Origin: Boesenbergia rotunda
Lineage: Eukaryota; Streptophyta; Magnoliopsida; Zingiberales; Zingiberaceae
Assembly: GCA_024364735.1 (NCBI GenBank)
Contig: JAGFNQ010000284.1
Location: 325,180 to 389,179, forward strand
Reading direction: 5' to 3'
Length of the DNA: 64,000 nucleotides
The notes under the pieces are model-generated. The model was not told the origin of the DNA. It did not search any database and saw only the letters and a list, made by a program, of their open reading frames with translations. Both the position numbers and the translations under genes were made by a program. Position 1 is the first letter of the stretch. Every line of letters begins with the position of its first letter. Positions 45,746 through 56,105 of this stretch are shown here, piece after piece.

Positions 45746-46991
45746 ATGCCTCCCCGAGTCGTTCGGTATGATTAGTATTTATTTTTATTGCATTTAAATT
45801 TAATTTCTCATGCAATATCTTTATTCTTACTTTAACTCTCTTAAAAGACGCCGACCGAACCCGGCCAACCCCGGTGCCCAACCTAGTCCCGATCCTAGAT
45901 TTCCTAATCTAGAGTTATGTAATAGGTTTGCACAAACAATCTACAAGCCTATTAAAACAAGTTATCTCAATAAGCACTTCTTTACCCAATCATGCCCTGT
46001 CGCTATGAACATCATCAATTTCTATCAATTGGATAATCTTGTCTTCTGCACACATACCATAAATGAAACCCTATGTGCAGAGTTTTACAACAACGTAATT
46101 CGACAAGATAATCTTATGTTTCACACCACTGTCCAAGGGATTCCTTTGACTATAACCCCGACTTTGTTGAACCGATTCCTAGGACTGCGACCCTCTCAAT
46201 CCACATTCTGTTGCTATCCTCCTAGGAACCCCCCATTTGATCCACCCTACTCAGACATTACCCTAGACACTATTCACTCATATTTCTTTAGGGCAGACCT
46301 CCCAGCAAATAGACGCTTCCAAGCTGTTGAACTTCAGGCCCAGAACTATGCCCTGTATAGAGTTCTGGTCCGTTGTATCTTACCACTCTCTACCAGAGAC
46401 CTTGGGACTATGCGCCCCTTTTATGCTTTCCTTCTTTATGCCCTAGTCCATCACCTTAACCTAGACATTGGACTCCATATGTTTCATACCATTCTGCATG
46501 CGTCCAGTGTCACGACCCAGGGACGAGTACGCACACCATACTGCCACATCATCACGTCTCTCCTTCATCACCACGGTCGTGACGTAACCTTGGGTGAAAT
46601 AACCACTATGACCAACTTTGACGAAATCGGATTTAGGAACTTCTCCTTAGCGGGTCTAGAGGTGTCGGCCACCGGGGTTCTTAGTTGGCGACGACAGCAG
46701 GCCGGAGCACCAGTCGACTCAGACGAGGAGGTTGAAGTCGACGTTGGAGATGTAGCTGCAGCAGCCCGAGCACACATCGACGAGCCCGCTCCACTGACAC
46801 TCTACCAAAGAGTGACATATTTAGACACAAAGGTTCAGAGTCTTCGAGAGGAGGTTGAAGCCTACCACCTAGAGCAGATGGAAGCTCGTCGGGCCGATCG
46901 AGAAGTGGCTGACGCACGATACATAGAGATGATGGCACGATTTGATGCATGGCAGCCTGGCCCGTCCGATCATCCCGGTCCTTCGTCTTAG
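45746..46991 (+). CDS. Envelope-like / plant transposon-protein-like gene of D (two exons)
   Basis: Exon 1, 45746-45765, begins ATGCCTCCCCG and ends CG before GTATGA. Exon 2 runs from 45848, after TTAAAAG, to TAG 46991. Both boundaries fit one frame; K shows the same layout. Exon 2 encodes about 380 residues with cores TINETLCAEFYNNV and TPTLLNRFLGLRPSQ, the GRVRTPYCHIITSLLHHHG region, an acidic hinge (DSDEEVEVDVGD) and a C-terminal coiled coil of Arg/Glu heptads. The arrangement resembles the envelope-like ORF of SIRE elements and plant transposon-protein domains; this is by recall, not search. No signal peptide or membrane helix is visible, so an envelope role is doubtful. In SIRE such ORFs follow pol; here it replaces pol. 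Confidence 0.75.
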
Positions 46992-48590
46992 ATTTACCTA
47001 TCATTGTACCTATTTGACTACCCCTACTCAGTAGGGTTGACTTGTGGTTGACTTGAGTTTGACTGTTTGACTGTATTTGAACCATGATTACTTGCTTTAT
47101 TTTCTGTTGACCAGGTTATGAGTACTTGTTCTCTTTTTTAGGATTGTGCTCTGTAGAATAGACTTTTGATTTAAATTTTTTTTAAAAATAGAATTTGAAA
47201 AACTGTTTTACTAAATTTCAAAATTAGTTTTCATTTTTCGAAGTAGTTTTATTTCAAAACTATCCCCTTTCAAAACTAGGTGTTTTTCGAAAAAGGATTT
47301 AGCCTAGGCTCTAACCCTAGAACTGCATGCACCTATAGACTTAGAAGCCAGCATCTCACAAGCACCTTAGGGTACTTTTGATTGATAACCTAGAAAGGGT
47401 TGAGATGCTTAGGTCTTTGCCTTAATTCAAGATGCTTTAAGTCAGTGCATCTGCAGCAATTGGGGCACTAAATACAACTTAAATAGCAATCCAGTTAAGT
47501 GTCAAGTTTAGAAAATCTAACTTGAACAGAAACACTTAACTTGACTAACCCTAGCAAAAACTACTGTTCATAATAGTTAGTGAGTAGCTAATTGGGTTAG
47601 ACAGGTCCCTACAGAGAAAATTGATTGATTTAGTTAAGTCTAATTATGATTTGGTTCAGTACAGCAAAATCTTACTTATTTCCATTATCTCTGCTATATT
47701 TATTTGTTTTGATATATGGCAAAGGGGGAGAGATAGGAAAGGAGAGAGTAAAAAGTTTTCAAAATTTAATTTTCGTAACTCTATCCTTTATTCAAAAAGT
47801 ATTCAAAAGTTTTTTCTTTAGAAACCTAAGCATTCAAGTCCTTCAAAACTATAGCTTATTTTGCTAAGTATTCAAGTATTCAAGTCCTTCAAAATTATTA
47901 CTTAAGCTATCAAAATTTCTTTATTCAAAAAATTTCTTTTGAAAAATACTTAAGCTTTCAAAAGTTTTCAAAATTTTTCCTTTATTCAAAAAGGTTCAAA
48001 AATATACTTTTCCTTTCGTCAAAAGCTTAAATTTTTTGAAGTACTAAAGTTCTTAAAGCTTTTTAAATTTTTGCCTAAGTACTCCAGTTTCAAAATTTCT
48101 TAAAACTTTCAAAATTTTGCCTAAAAGTACTCTAGTTTCAAAATTTCTTAAAGGCTTTTAAAATGATGCTAAGTACTCTAGCTGCAAGATTTTTACTCAA
48201 GCTTTCAAAATTTCCTAAGTACTCTAGCTTTTCAAAAGGTTCTTACTTAAGTTTGTCAAATTTTTTACTCCAAAAGCTTAAGTTTTTTTAAACTGTATTA
48301 AAACTGAAATTCTTACTTAAGCTAACATTTCCAAAACCTTTGAGTACCTTGAAACTTAAAACCTCAAACTTGTTAAGTACTCAAAAATCGTGTTTCAAAA
48401 ATCTTCCTATATACTTTTAACTTAAGATTCCTAAGTACCTAAAACTTAAGTTTTCAAAGTACGAGTAAAGTTTTTCTAACCCCACGAATTTTTGAAAAAT
48501 CTAGGGGGAGATTCCTTCCAGGGGGAGGAACAAAAATTAACATTTTTTTTGCTTGCTTAAACTTAACTTTTTGAACTAAGGTTGCCATAA
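46992..48590 (+). other. Non-coding 3' spacer of element D
   Basis: Six TTGAC motifs lie at 47014-47111. Then 47230-47720 matches A's 3' spacer (including CTAACCCTAGAACTGCATGC and GGCAAAGGGGGAGAGA). The rest is degenerate TTCAAAA and AAGTACTC repeats. No further gene is seen. Confidence 0.75.
47014..47111 (+). promoter_or_regulatory. Array of six TTGAC motifs downstream of the envelope-like gene
   Basis: TTGAC starts at 47014, 47037, 47048, 47059, 47067 and 47107. Orientation is opposite to the array upstream of the gene. Confidence 0.5.
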
Positions 48591-48607
48591 ATCAAAAAGG
48601 GGGAGAT
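48591..48607 (+). promoter_or_regulatory. Polypurine tract of element D
   Basis: ATCAAAAAGGGGGAGAT lies directly before the 3' LTR. Confidence 0.9.
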
Positions 48608-50027
48608 TGTTGGTGCAGAATGCACCAAAGTCAAACCTGTGTTTTGATAATGGCAACAGAGGTCAAAAGTTAAGTCTTACGTGTGTTTCTAACAAACTAC
48701 TCTAGTGTGCAGAGATAAAGTCCTAGCGAAGGAAAGCTAGGCACCTGGCGAAGGACTTCCAGTATTCAAGCCCTAGAGAAGGACTGCTAGGCACCTGGCG
48801 AAGGACTGCCAGTATCCAAGCCCTAGCGAAGGACTGCTAGGCAACTGGCGAAGGACTGCCAGTATCCAAGCCCTAGCGAAGGACTGCTAGGCGCCAGGCG
48901 AAGGACAGCTTGGGACTAAAGCCCTAGCGAAGGACTGCTAGGCAACTGGCGAAGGACTGCCAGTTTACAAGACCTGACAAAGGACCGTCAGGAAAAAGTC
49001 CAACTAGAGGAACAGTTGGCATCAGGTAAATTCTCCCGAGAGGAGTAGGTGAGGACGCGTTCCCCGTCGAGGGAACAGTAGGCGTCGGTTCGACCTAGGA
49101 CTCCATTTTGGAGACCAAAGTCAGAACCAAGACAGCTAAGGCTGTATAAACAAATACTTTATTGCTTTATTGTGTTTTGGACTAACCCTGGATGCAAGAC
49201 CAAAGGAAGGAATGTCTACAGCTCAGATAGCCTCAAAGGAATGAGGTAGTAGCTGAGTAGGGCGCCCGGAGTGTCCCGGGCGCCCCCAAGGGGCATACAA
49301 AACAAGTAAAGAAAAAGGGAGTTCGAATACAGGCTGGGCCGGGCTGACCCGGGCGCCCCCGTGCTCCCGGGCGCCCGCGCTGCTCCCGGGCACCCCCAAC
49401 GTCCCGGGCGCCCCCATGCGTATACCTCAAACCGAAGCCCTCGAAGCCAAGCGGATAAAATTTGACCCGGTCAATCCGGTCGCCCCGAGTCCTCCGGGCG
49501 CCCCGGTCAAAGCGGATCCAGAGGATCAGACGCGACCGAGACTTTGACGGATCAAAGGCCACGTGGGGGGCGCCCCCGACGTCCCGGGCGCCCCCAGGCC
49601 CTATATAAAGGCCCTTCGACCAAGGCTTCAGAACAATCAATTCATTCAACGCTTCCACGCTCTTCTGCTCTCGCGCCTTGCTCTGAAAACTGCCCAACTC
49701 GAGCCGACGACGTCCCGCTGCTCCGAACAAGTGAACCTACAATCGGACGTCGGTAAAAGAAGAGCACCTTTTTCTTAATTGTTAAAATTTACTGCACTTA
49801 CTCTGTATTCAATATTTGTAAACTGTCTTTGCGCCAAATATAGAATTGCCCAAAGTAAACGGTCAATGACCGTGGGCCTTGGAGTAGGAGTCGACACAGG
49901 CTTCGAACCAAGTAAATCGACTGTGTCTCTGTGTATTGTTTTTAATTTCCGCTGCGTACCTACTCTTACTCAAATCCGAAAGTTTTCCGATATTCACCCC
50001 CCCTCTATCGGTTTTATCGATCCAACA
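48608..50027 (+). repeat. 3' LTR of element D (1420 bp)
   Basis: It starts TGTTGGTGCAGAATGC and ends GATCCAACA, with TATATAAA at 49602-49609. It differs from the 5' LTR mainly by fewer stem-loop and GGGCGCC units. Confidence 0.95.
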
Positions 50028-50032
50028 CACTT

Positions 50033-50131
50033 AACTTACCCTTCCCTTGTTCAATGTATCACTGACTTAAGCATATTGTCAAAAATTAAAACACTTAGAG
50101 GAGGACATCACTGATGCAACTTGCACCAACA
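50033..50131 (-). repeat. 5' LTR of element C, first part
   Basis: On the minus strand it starts TGTTGGTGCAAG at 50131. It matches 34627-34718 and continues at 41186 beyond D. Confidence 0.9.
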
Positions 50132-50136
50132 GAGTA

Positions 50137-50753
50137 CACTCGTGAACGAGTAGGGTGTATGCGACGTTTGAGGGATGAGAAGCCAAGGGAGGAAAACTAC
50201 TTAAGGAGAAGGTCGGAGATGGGTTCGAGTGTGCCCAACTCTAGATAAATAGAGATCACCTAGAAGAAATGGGATATTGGTTAACCCATGACTGACCAAA
50301 ATTGAGTTGGAAAAGTTGCACTTGGGCACCTGAGTCAACACAGACGCCCGAGTAAACAGACATCTATGTAGAGTCGGGCGCTAGTGTATACAGGCGTCTG
50401 TCTTTATACAGGTGCCCAAGATTTGATGTTTATCGACAAAATGAGCCATTGTTTGGCCATTGCGATGCACTGACCTAGTATCAGGCACCCATTTGCACTC
50501 GGACGCCCAAGAAGTGCCACATCAACATTTCGATAAGGTTGTCCAGGGGCTATAAATAAGCCCCTTAACTCAGAGCTTTTCAGTCATTACAGTTATACTC
50601 AATTTTATTTCCATTTTCTTCTCTTTTCTCTGAGTATTAAAGTTTATAAGAGGCTTCTCCGCCCATAAGGAGTTGATCTAGAGTTGAGCTGCTCATTTAC
50701 CTTGGATTAGTAACCACCCAGGTTGCAAACCAAGTACTTTTTTTGTGTCTCTT
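50137..50753 (+). repeat. 3' LTR of element L, continued
   Basis: It follows the second GAGTA copy. It has GGCGCC-like degenerate motifs (50325-50520), TATAAATA at 50551-50558 and an end region interrupted by H at 50754. No gene is seen. Confidence 0.65.
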
Positions 50754-50856
50754 TGTTGATGCAGTCTGACCTTGATTATTATTTTGGTGTTGACACCAAT
50801 TTTAGTTTAGGTTGATGAGATGATTGGGATTACGTCCTGGTCGTGGACTAGGCATA

Positions 50857-51249
50857 CCTAGTGGGACTAGGTTTGATGAAAGCTTGGCTTGGAGGGTCAG
50901 GTCCTAGCTTGAGAAGTTAGGTGGATGAAATCCTAACCTGGAGGGTTAGGTGTGGAAAAGTCCTAACCTGGAGGGTTAGGTGTGAAAAGTCATAGCTTGG
51001 AGGGCTAGGTGTGGAAAAGTCCTAACCTGGAGGGTTAGGTGTGAAAAGTCCTAGCTTGGAGGGCTAGGTGTGGAAAAGTCCTAACCTGGAGGGTTAGGTG
51101 TGAAAAGTCCTGGCTTGGAGGGCCAGGTCCTAGCTTGAAGGGCTAGGTTGATGAAATCCCGGCGTGGAGGGCCAGGTCCTAGCTTGGAGGGTTAGGTTGA
51201 AGTCCCAGTGAGTGAGACTGGGCATGGAGTCTTGGTCCGAGGGACCAAG
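50857..51249 (+). repeat. Stem-loop array in H LTR
   Basis: Stems vary in a matched way around short loops: CCTAGTGGGACTAGG (50857), several CCTAACCTGGAGGGTTAGG and CCTAGCTTGGAGGGCTAGG, CCTGGCTTGGAGGGCCAGG (51109-51127), CCCAGTGAGTGAGACTGGG (51203-51221) and CTTGGTCCGAGGGACCAAG (51231-51249). Confidence 0.85.
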
Positions 51250-51311
51250 CACGAGTCAGAGAAGGGCTGGAGGCTTGTTCTCGTGACTTAGAGGAGATTT
51301 GACCTTGCCTG

Positions 51312-51827
51312 GATCGGTCTGGTGACCGATCAGGGAAGTTGGCATGGTGTTCCCTCGTGGATCGGTCTGGTGACCGATCCAGCGATGACTGATCGGTCTG
51401 GTGACCGATCAGGGAGCACACAGTGACCTTGTTGGGCTACTGATCGACTCCTGATCGGTCTGGTGACCGATCAGGGAGCATACAGTGCTCACTGCTTGGC
51501 TCCTGATCGGTCTGGTGACCGATCAGGGAGCATACAGTGGGTTTTGGGAACCCTACTGCTCGGCTCTTGATCGGTCCGGTGACCGATCTAGAACACTGTT
51601 CAGATCATTCTGGTGAACGATCAATCGGCACGAGCTCCTCACTATAACCGATCAGGCTGGAGCCTGATCGGTCTGGGACCATCCTGATCGGTCTGGTGAC
51701 CGATCAGGGCACAGCCTGATCGGTGACCGATCTGGCCCGTGTGGCTGCGAAAGCTGGGAATCCCAACAAAGATGTGGATCGGTTCGGTGATCGATCCACG
51801 AGCCCTGGATCGGTCCGGTGACCGATC
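51312..51827. repeat. GATCGGTC palindrome array in H LTR
   Basis: About ten GATCGGTCTGGTGACCGATC-type hairpins, many extended by CT/AG, precede a unique segment. Confidence 0.9.
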
Positions 51828-52215
51828 ACTTTAATTCAAACACGCTGTCAGAAGCTCTGATCGCATCTGATCGCACTCTGATTCCTACTGATACACTACT
51901 GATACTTGTTCTGAGCCCTCTGATGTTTGATCTTCTGTTGATTTACTGCCCTAATAAGCTGCTAAGTGTGCAGGTGACTCAGGGACCATCCATGGAGAGT
52001 CAAACTGGGTATTTCGCTACAGCAGGTTTGTCCGTTTGCTTTCGCAGGTTGTAATGTTCTCTGGCGCGAGCTACAACGGCTGAGGAGCTGATGACCTGGG
52101 GCTCAACTGGAGGGGTTTCAGTGAGTCCAGAGTGTTGATGCAGTCTGACCCTGATTGTTGTTTTGGTGTTGACATCGATTTTAGTTTAGGTTGAGGACTA
52201 TGATTATGATTAAGT

Positions 52216-52678
52216 CCTAATCGGGGATTAGGCACGGAGTGATTGGAAAATCCTAGCTTGGAGGGCTAGGTGGTGAAAAATCCTAACTTGGAGGGTTAGG
52301 TGATGAAAATCCTAGCTTGGAGGGCTAGGTGTTGAAAAGTCCTAATTCGGAAGGGTTGGGTGAAAATTCCTAGCTTGGAGGGCTAGGTGAAAAGTCCTAA
52401 CTTGGAGGGTTAGGTGAAAAGTCCCAACTTGGAGGGTTAGGTGAAAAAGTCCTGGCTTGGAGGGTAAGGTCCTAGCTTGGAGGGCTAGGTTTGGAAAAGT
52501 CCTAATTCAGAAGAGTTGGGTGAAAAGTCCTAGCTTGGAGGGCTAGGTGAAAAGTCCTAACTTGGAGGATTAGGTGAAAAGTCCCAACTTGGAGGGTTAG
52601 GTGAAAAATCCTGGCTTGGAGGGTCAGGTCCTAGCTTGGAGGGCTAGGTTGGATGAAACCCTATCTTGGAGGGCTAGG
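52216..52678 (+). repeat. Stem-loop array in G LTR
   Basis: The first unit is CCTAATCGGGGATTAGG (52216-52232). About twelve units with loop TTGGAGG follow, with arms CCTAGC/GCTAGG and CCTAAC/GTTAGG, and two CCTAATTCGGAAGGGTTGGG-like units that pair through T-G wobbles. Confidence 0.85.
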
Positions 52679-52690
52679 TTGGAGCCCCTG

Positions 52691-53286
52691 GATCGGTCTG
52701 GTGACCGATCAGGGAGTTGGCACGGTGCTCCTTCGTGGATCGGTCTGGTGACCGATCCAGCGATGACTGATCGGTCTGATGACCGATCAGGGAGTTTACA
52801 TTTCACCCACTGCTTGGCTCCTGATCGGTCTGATGACCGATCAGGGAGCACACAGTGAGGTTGAGTTCCCCTGCTGATCTGCTCCTGATCGGTCTGGTGA
52901 CCGATCTAGATCACTGTGCAGATCGTTCTGGAGAACGATCAAGCATCGCGAGTTCCTCACTATGATCGATCAGGACGAAGCCTGATCGGTCTGGTCAAGA
53001 CCTGATCGATTTGGTGACCAATCAGGAGGCTCCCTGATCGGTCCAGTGACTGATCAGGAGGGTTGGACTGCGAAGCTCAGAAATCGCCCGGCAAAGGGGT
53101 GGATTGGTCTGGTGATCGATCCAGAACCTGGGATCGGTCTGGTGATCGGTCCAGGAGAGTCCCAATGAAATCGCGATTTCTGATTGAGCGTTGGAGACCG
53201 ATCAGGATGGAGCCTGATCGGTCTGAACCCAGCCTGATCGGTCTGGTGACCGATCAGGAGGCCCTCTGATCGGTCCGGTGACCGAT
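52691..53286. repeat. GATCGGTC palindrome array in G LTR
   Basis: About twelve hairpins occur. One, GATCGTTCTGGAGAACGATC (52921-52940), changes both arms together relative to GATCGGTC/GACCGATC. Confidence 0.9.
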
Positions 53287-54327
53287 CACTTTAATTCAAA
53301 TTGCACTGTCAGACGCTCTGATCGCGTCTGAACGTATCTGATTCTCTGTGCTTAACATCTGATACTTGATTCTCTATGTGATTTGCTGTGCTAATGGTCT
53401 GATTAAGCTGCAGGTGACAGGGAAGGATTCAAACACTCATGGAGAGTCAATGGAGGCCATTCCTTGGAGCAGGTTTGTCCATTTGCCGTCTCAGGTTGCA
53501 ACGGTTGGAGCTGCAGACTGGAGCTGCTGACTGGAGCTTGGCTGAGGGAAGCTCAGGGAGTCCAGGGAGAGCTTAGTGGTAGTTGGCGTTGGCAGGTAAG
53601 CAGCTGGAGGCTGCAGTGAGATGGTGTCACCTGATGCTCAGTGGAGAAACAAAAGGGCGTAGAGGAGAAGAGCAGAGTAGAGTTCGTTGAAAACAACTTC
53701 TGGCTTGAGTTCTTGCTGCGTGATTGTGTTCTCCACACTTTGCTTGTGCGTTCTGAAGTTCCATCATCTTGAGCAAGCAACTGCAATTTGTGAAGCAACC
53801 ATCCCTTACTTGAGCGCTTGGAGGAAGGAACAAGAGGCTTGGTGAGTCCATCAGCGAGAAGACACGAAGAAGGGAGTTCTTGCGTGAGATCGTCGCTGGG
53901 TGGAGCTCGAGAGAAGCTTACTGTGTTCTTCTTTGTCCTAAGTGCTAAGTATGATCTTTCTTGTATTTCATTGTGCTTAAAACTCTATCTTTGTTGAAAC
54001 GCTGTGGAGAGGTTACTCCACCGAGAAGGAGGTTGCGTTTTATCCGGTGTTCACCGGGGCTTGATCTGCTGACGATCAAGGGATCGCCCACCTCACGGGC
54101 ACGCCAAGGAGTTGGGGCAAGTTATCCCCGAACCTTGTAAACCCTCCTTGTTAGCGATCTTGTTAGTTGTTTTAGTTTGTTTTCGTTTTCTGCATTTCTG
54201 CATGTCTCTGTTTTATTGTGCTTCCGCTGTGCTACTAATGATTGAAGTGCAGAGAAACCCTTAAGCCAAAGAAGTTTGTGTCTGGCTATATTCACCCCCC
54301 CTCTCTAGCCATCCGAGTTCCAACAAG

Positions 54328-54339
54328 TGGTATCAGAGC
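54328..54339 (+). promoter_or_regulatory. Primer binding site of element G
   Basis: TGGTATCAGAGC lies two bases after the LTR. Confidence 0.95.
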
Positions 54340-54383
54340 TTGGGGCTTTGTACAAGCTGATTAACAACCGAGAGCTATCATCC

Positions 54384-56102
54384 ATGGCTTTGAGAGAAGG
54401 TTTTTCCACCACCCGACCTCCCTTCTTCGATGGCGCAGATTTCCAATATTGGAGATCGAAGATGGAGTATTACTTGAGGATGGACATCAATACTTGGTTC
54501 GCGGTGAAGGAGGGTTTTACCCCTCCAAAGGATGATGAAGGCAAAGAACTTGAATCGTGGCGGTGGACGGCTGAACAAACTCGGAAGAGTGAAGCCGACG
54601 CAAAGGCGGTTGTCACCATAAAATGCGGCATGAACAAAGACCAACTCATTAAGGTTGGTCCATTCACAAGTGCTAAAGACTTGTGGAACAAGCTCATCGA
54701 ACTTCACGAGGGCACCCGGGATTCAAGAATCACCAAGAGGGATTTGTTCCTCAACCAACTTCAAAATCTCTCCATGAAGGAGAATGAAACGGTAAGTGAG
54801 CTACATAGCCGGTTCAAGGAAGTCCTCAACGGGCTTCATTCTATTGATGAAAAGGTCGAGAACTGCGACCTTGTGAGGTATGTGTTAAAAGCATTTCCAA
54901 GGAATGCTTTGTGGTCATCCATGGTGGATGCCTACAAAGTTTCCAAGGATTTATCAATTGTTAAACTAGATGATCTATTTTGTAAAATAGAATTACATGA
55001 GATGGCTAACAAAGGCCCCAAGGAAAAGGGGATTGCCTTAGTTGCAGGGGACCGATCCAACAAGAAGAAGAAGGAGAAGAAGAAGGAGAAGGAAGTCTCC
55101 TCATCTTCTTCCTCATCCGAATCCGAGTCCGATTCCGAGGAAGATGGCAGCGGGTCTTCTTCCTCCGAGATGACAAATTTTGTGAGAAGAATGATGAGAA
55201 GGGGTCGACGCTTCAAGGGTAAAGGTAACCCTAGTGAAGTTAAAGTTGATAAGACTAACATTTCTTGTTTTGAGTGTGGTAGGAAAGGGAACTTCAAGAG
55301 TGAATGCCCAAAGATAAAGAAAAAGGAGGAGAAATCCAAAAAGAAAGAGGAGAAATCAAAGAAGAAGAAGAAGACCTTGAAGGCCACTTGGGATGAATCC
55401 TCCTTAAGTTCATCCGATGAAGAAAACGAGGAGAAGAGTACATGACACGTGACACTCATGGCTCTTGGAGAAGATTAAGAAAGCAGTGATGAATCCTCCA
55501 ACTCCTCAAACGCGGCTTCATCATCTTCGGATGATGAAGAGGTAACCTCTCCTGTACTAGAAAAATGTTATAGAGCTATTGCATGTTTAACCAATATGTT
55601 GAAAAAGTCAAATAATAAGGTTAAATCATTGCAATTAGAAATTGACCAATTGAAATCGTCTAGGGATGATAACATAGATGATTTGCATGTTGAAATGTTA
55701 GAGGATGAGATTAAGTCATTGAAAATTGAGATTGAACATTTGAAATCCTCTAGGGTTGAGGATGTTAATGATTTGCATGATGAATTGCTAGAGGATGAAA
55801 ACAAATCATTAAAGAGTGAAGTTGAGAGACTCAAGAATATTCTTGAGAAGTTCTCAACTAGCTCAAAGACCATAGACATGATCTTGAATGCCCAAAGGGC
55901 AGTCTACAATAGGGCCGGTATTGGTTACCGACCCAAGGAACCTTCATTTGTGTCCCTTATGTCTAGGACTGGTGTTAGACCAATTAAGACACCCAAGGTT
56001 CAAAAGAAAGTTATCAAGGCATGGGTGCCTAAGTCTTGTTTAGTAAATGCTTTAGGTCCCAAGGTTTGGGTACCTAAATCTTCCATTTTTCGAATTGTGT
56101 AG
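54384..56102 (+). pseudogene. gag: Gag of element G (two internal stops, altered zinc knuckle)
   Basis: The ATG at 54384 (MALREGF) is preferred to the GTG inside the PBS. One frame runs to TAG 56102, interrupted by TGA 55443-55445 and TAA 55476-55478. Parts: FQYWRSKMEYYLRMDINTW, GPFTSAKDLWNKLIELHEG, FPRNALWSSMVDAYKVSKD, Lys- and Ser-rich stretches, and a knuckle CFECGRKGNFKSEC where Asn replaces the zinc-binding His. After 55560 come two long Leu/Glu coiled-coil repeats (QLKSSRDDNIDDLH and HLKSSRVEDVNDLH) and the end WVPKSSIFRIV. Pol follows in the same frame after a single TAG. Confidence 0.9.
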
Positions 56103-56105
56103 GTT

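Larger units (their letters stand above)
41187..50027 (+). mobile_element. Element D: SIRE-like copia element with envelope-like gene in place of pol
   Basis: D is a complete insertion of 8841 bp with target duplication CACTT (41182-41186 and 50028-50032). Order: 5' LTR, PBS, gag (two stops), gag-pol spacer, TTGAC-type array, internal promoter, two-exon envelope-like gene, second TTGAC array, 3' spacer, PPT, 3' LTR. No protease, integrase, RT or RNase H remains. LTRs are near identical apart from repeat copy number, so insertion is fairly young. Confidence 0.95.
11951..50131 (-). mobile_element. Element C: non-autonomous SIRE-like copia element (minus), split by B and D
   Basis: C is flanked by GAGTA on both sides (11946-11950, 50132-50136), so it is a complete insertion. 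In transcription order: 5' LTR (50131-50033 and 41186-39806, split by D), primer site, a 376-codon zinc-knuckle ORF, an A/T-rich tandem array, a relic of the gag-pol spacer, a 3' spacer with a MITE, a PPT, and the 3' LTR (34718-34627 and 13355-11951, split by B). Without nested insertions it is about 8 kb. No protease, integrase, RT or RNase H is seen. Confidence 0.85.
50754..52132 (+). repeat. Element H: LTR part of an F/G-family element
   Basis: It starts TGTTGATGCAGTCTGACC and matches G's LTR with clear divergence up to 52132, where G's own LTR begins. H is thus an LTR split by G; its remainder must lie right of the window. CTCTT (50749-50753) is the candidate left target duplication copy. 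Confidence 0.8.
52133..54325 (+). repeat. 5' LTR of element G (2193 bp)
   Basis: It starts TGTTGATGCAGTCTGACC and ends GTTCCAACA. It is the full-length reference for F and H. The arrays occupy its first half; a unique part with a C/T-rich end follows. Confidence 0.95.

Noticed and set aside
45746..46991. Envelope-like ORF as evidence of an infectious virus
   Set aside because: No signal peptide or transmembrane segment is visible and the element lacks pol; the label is positional only.
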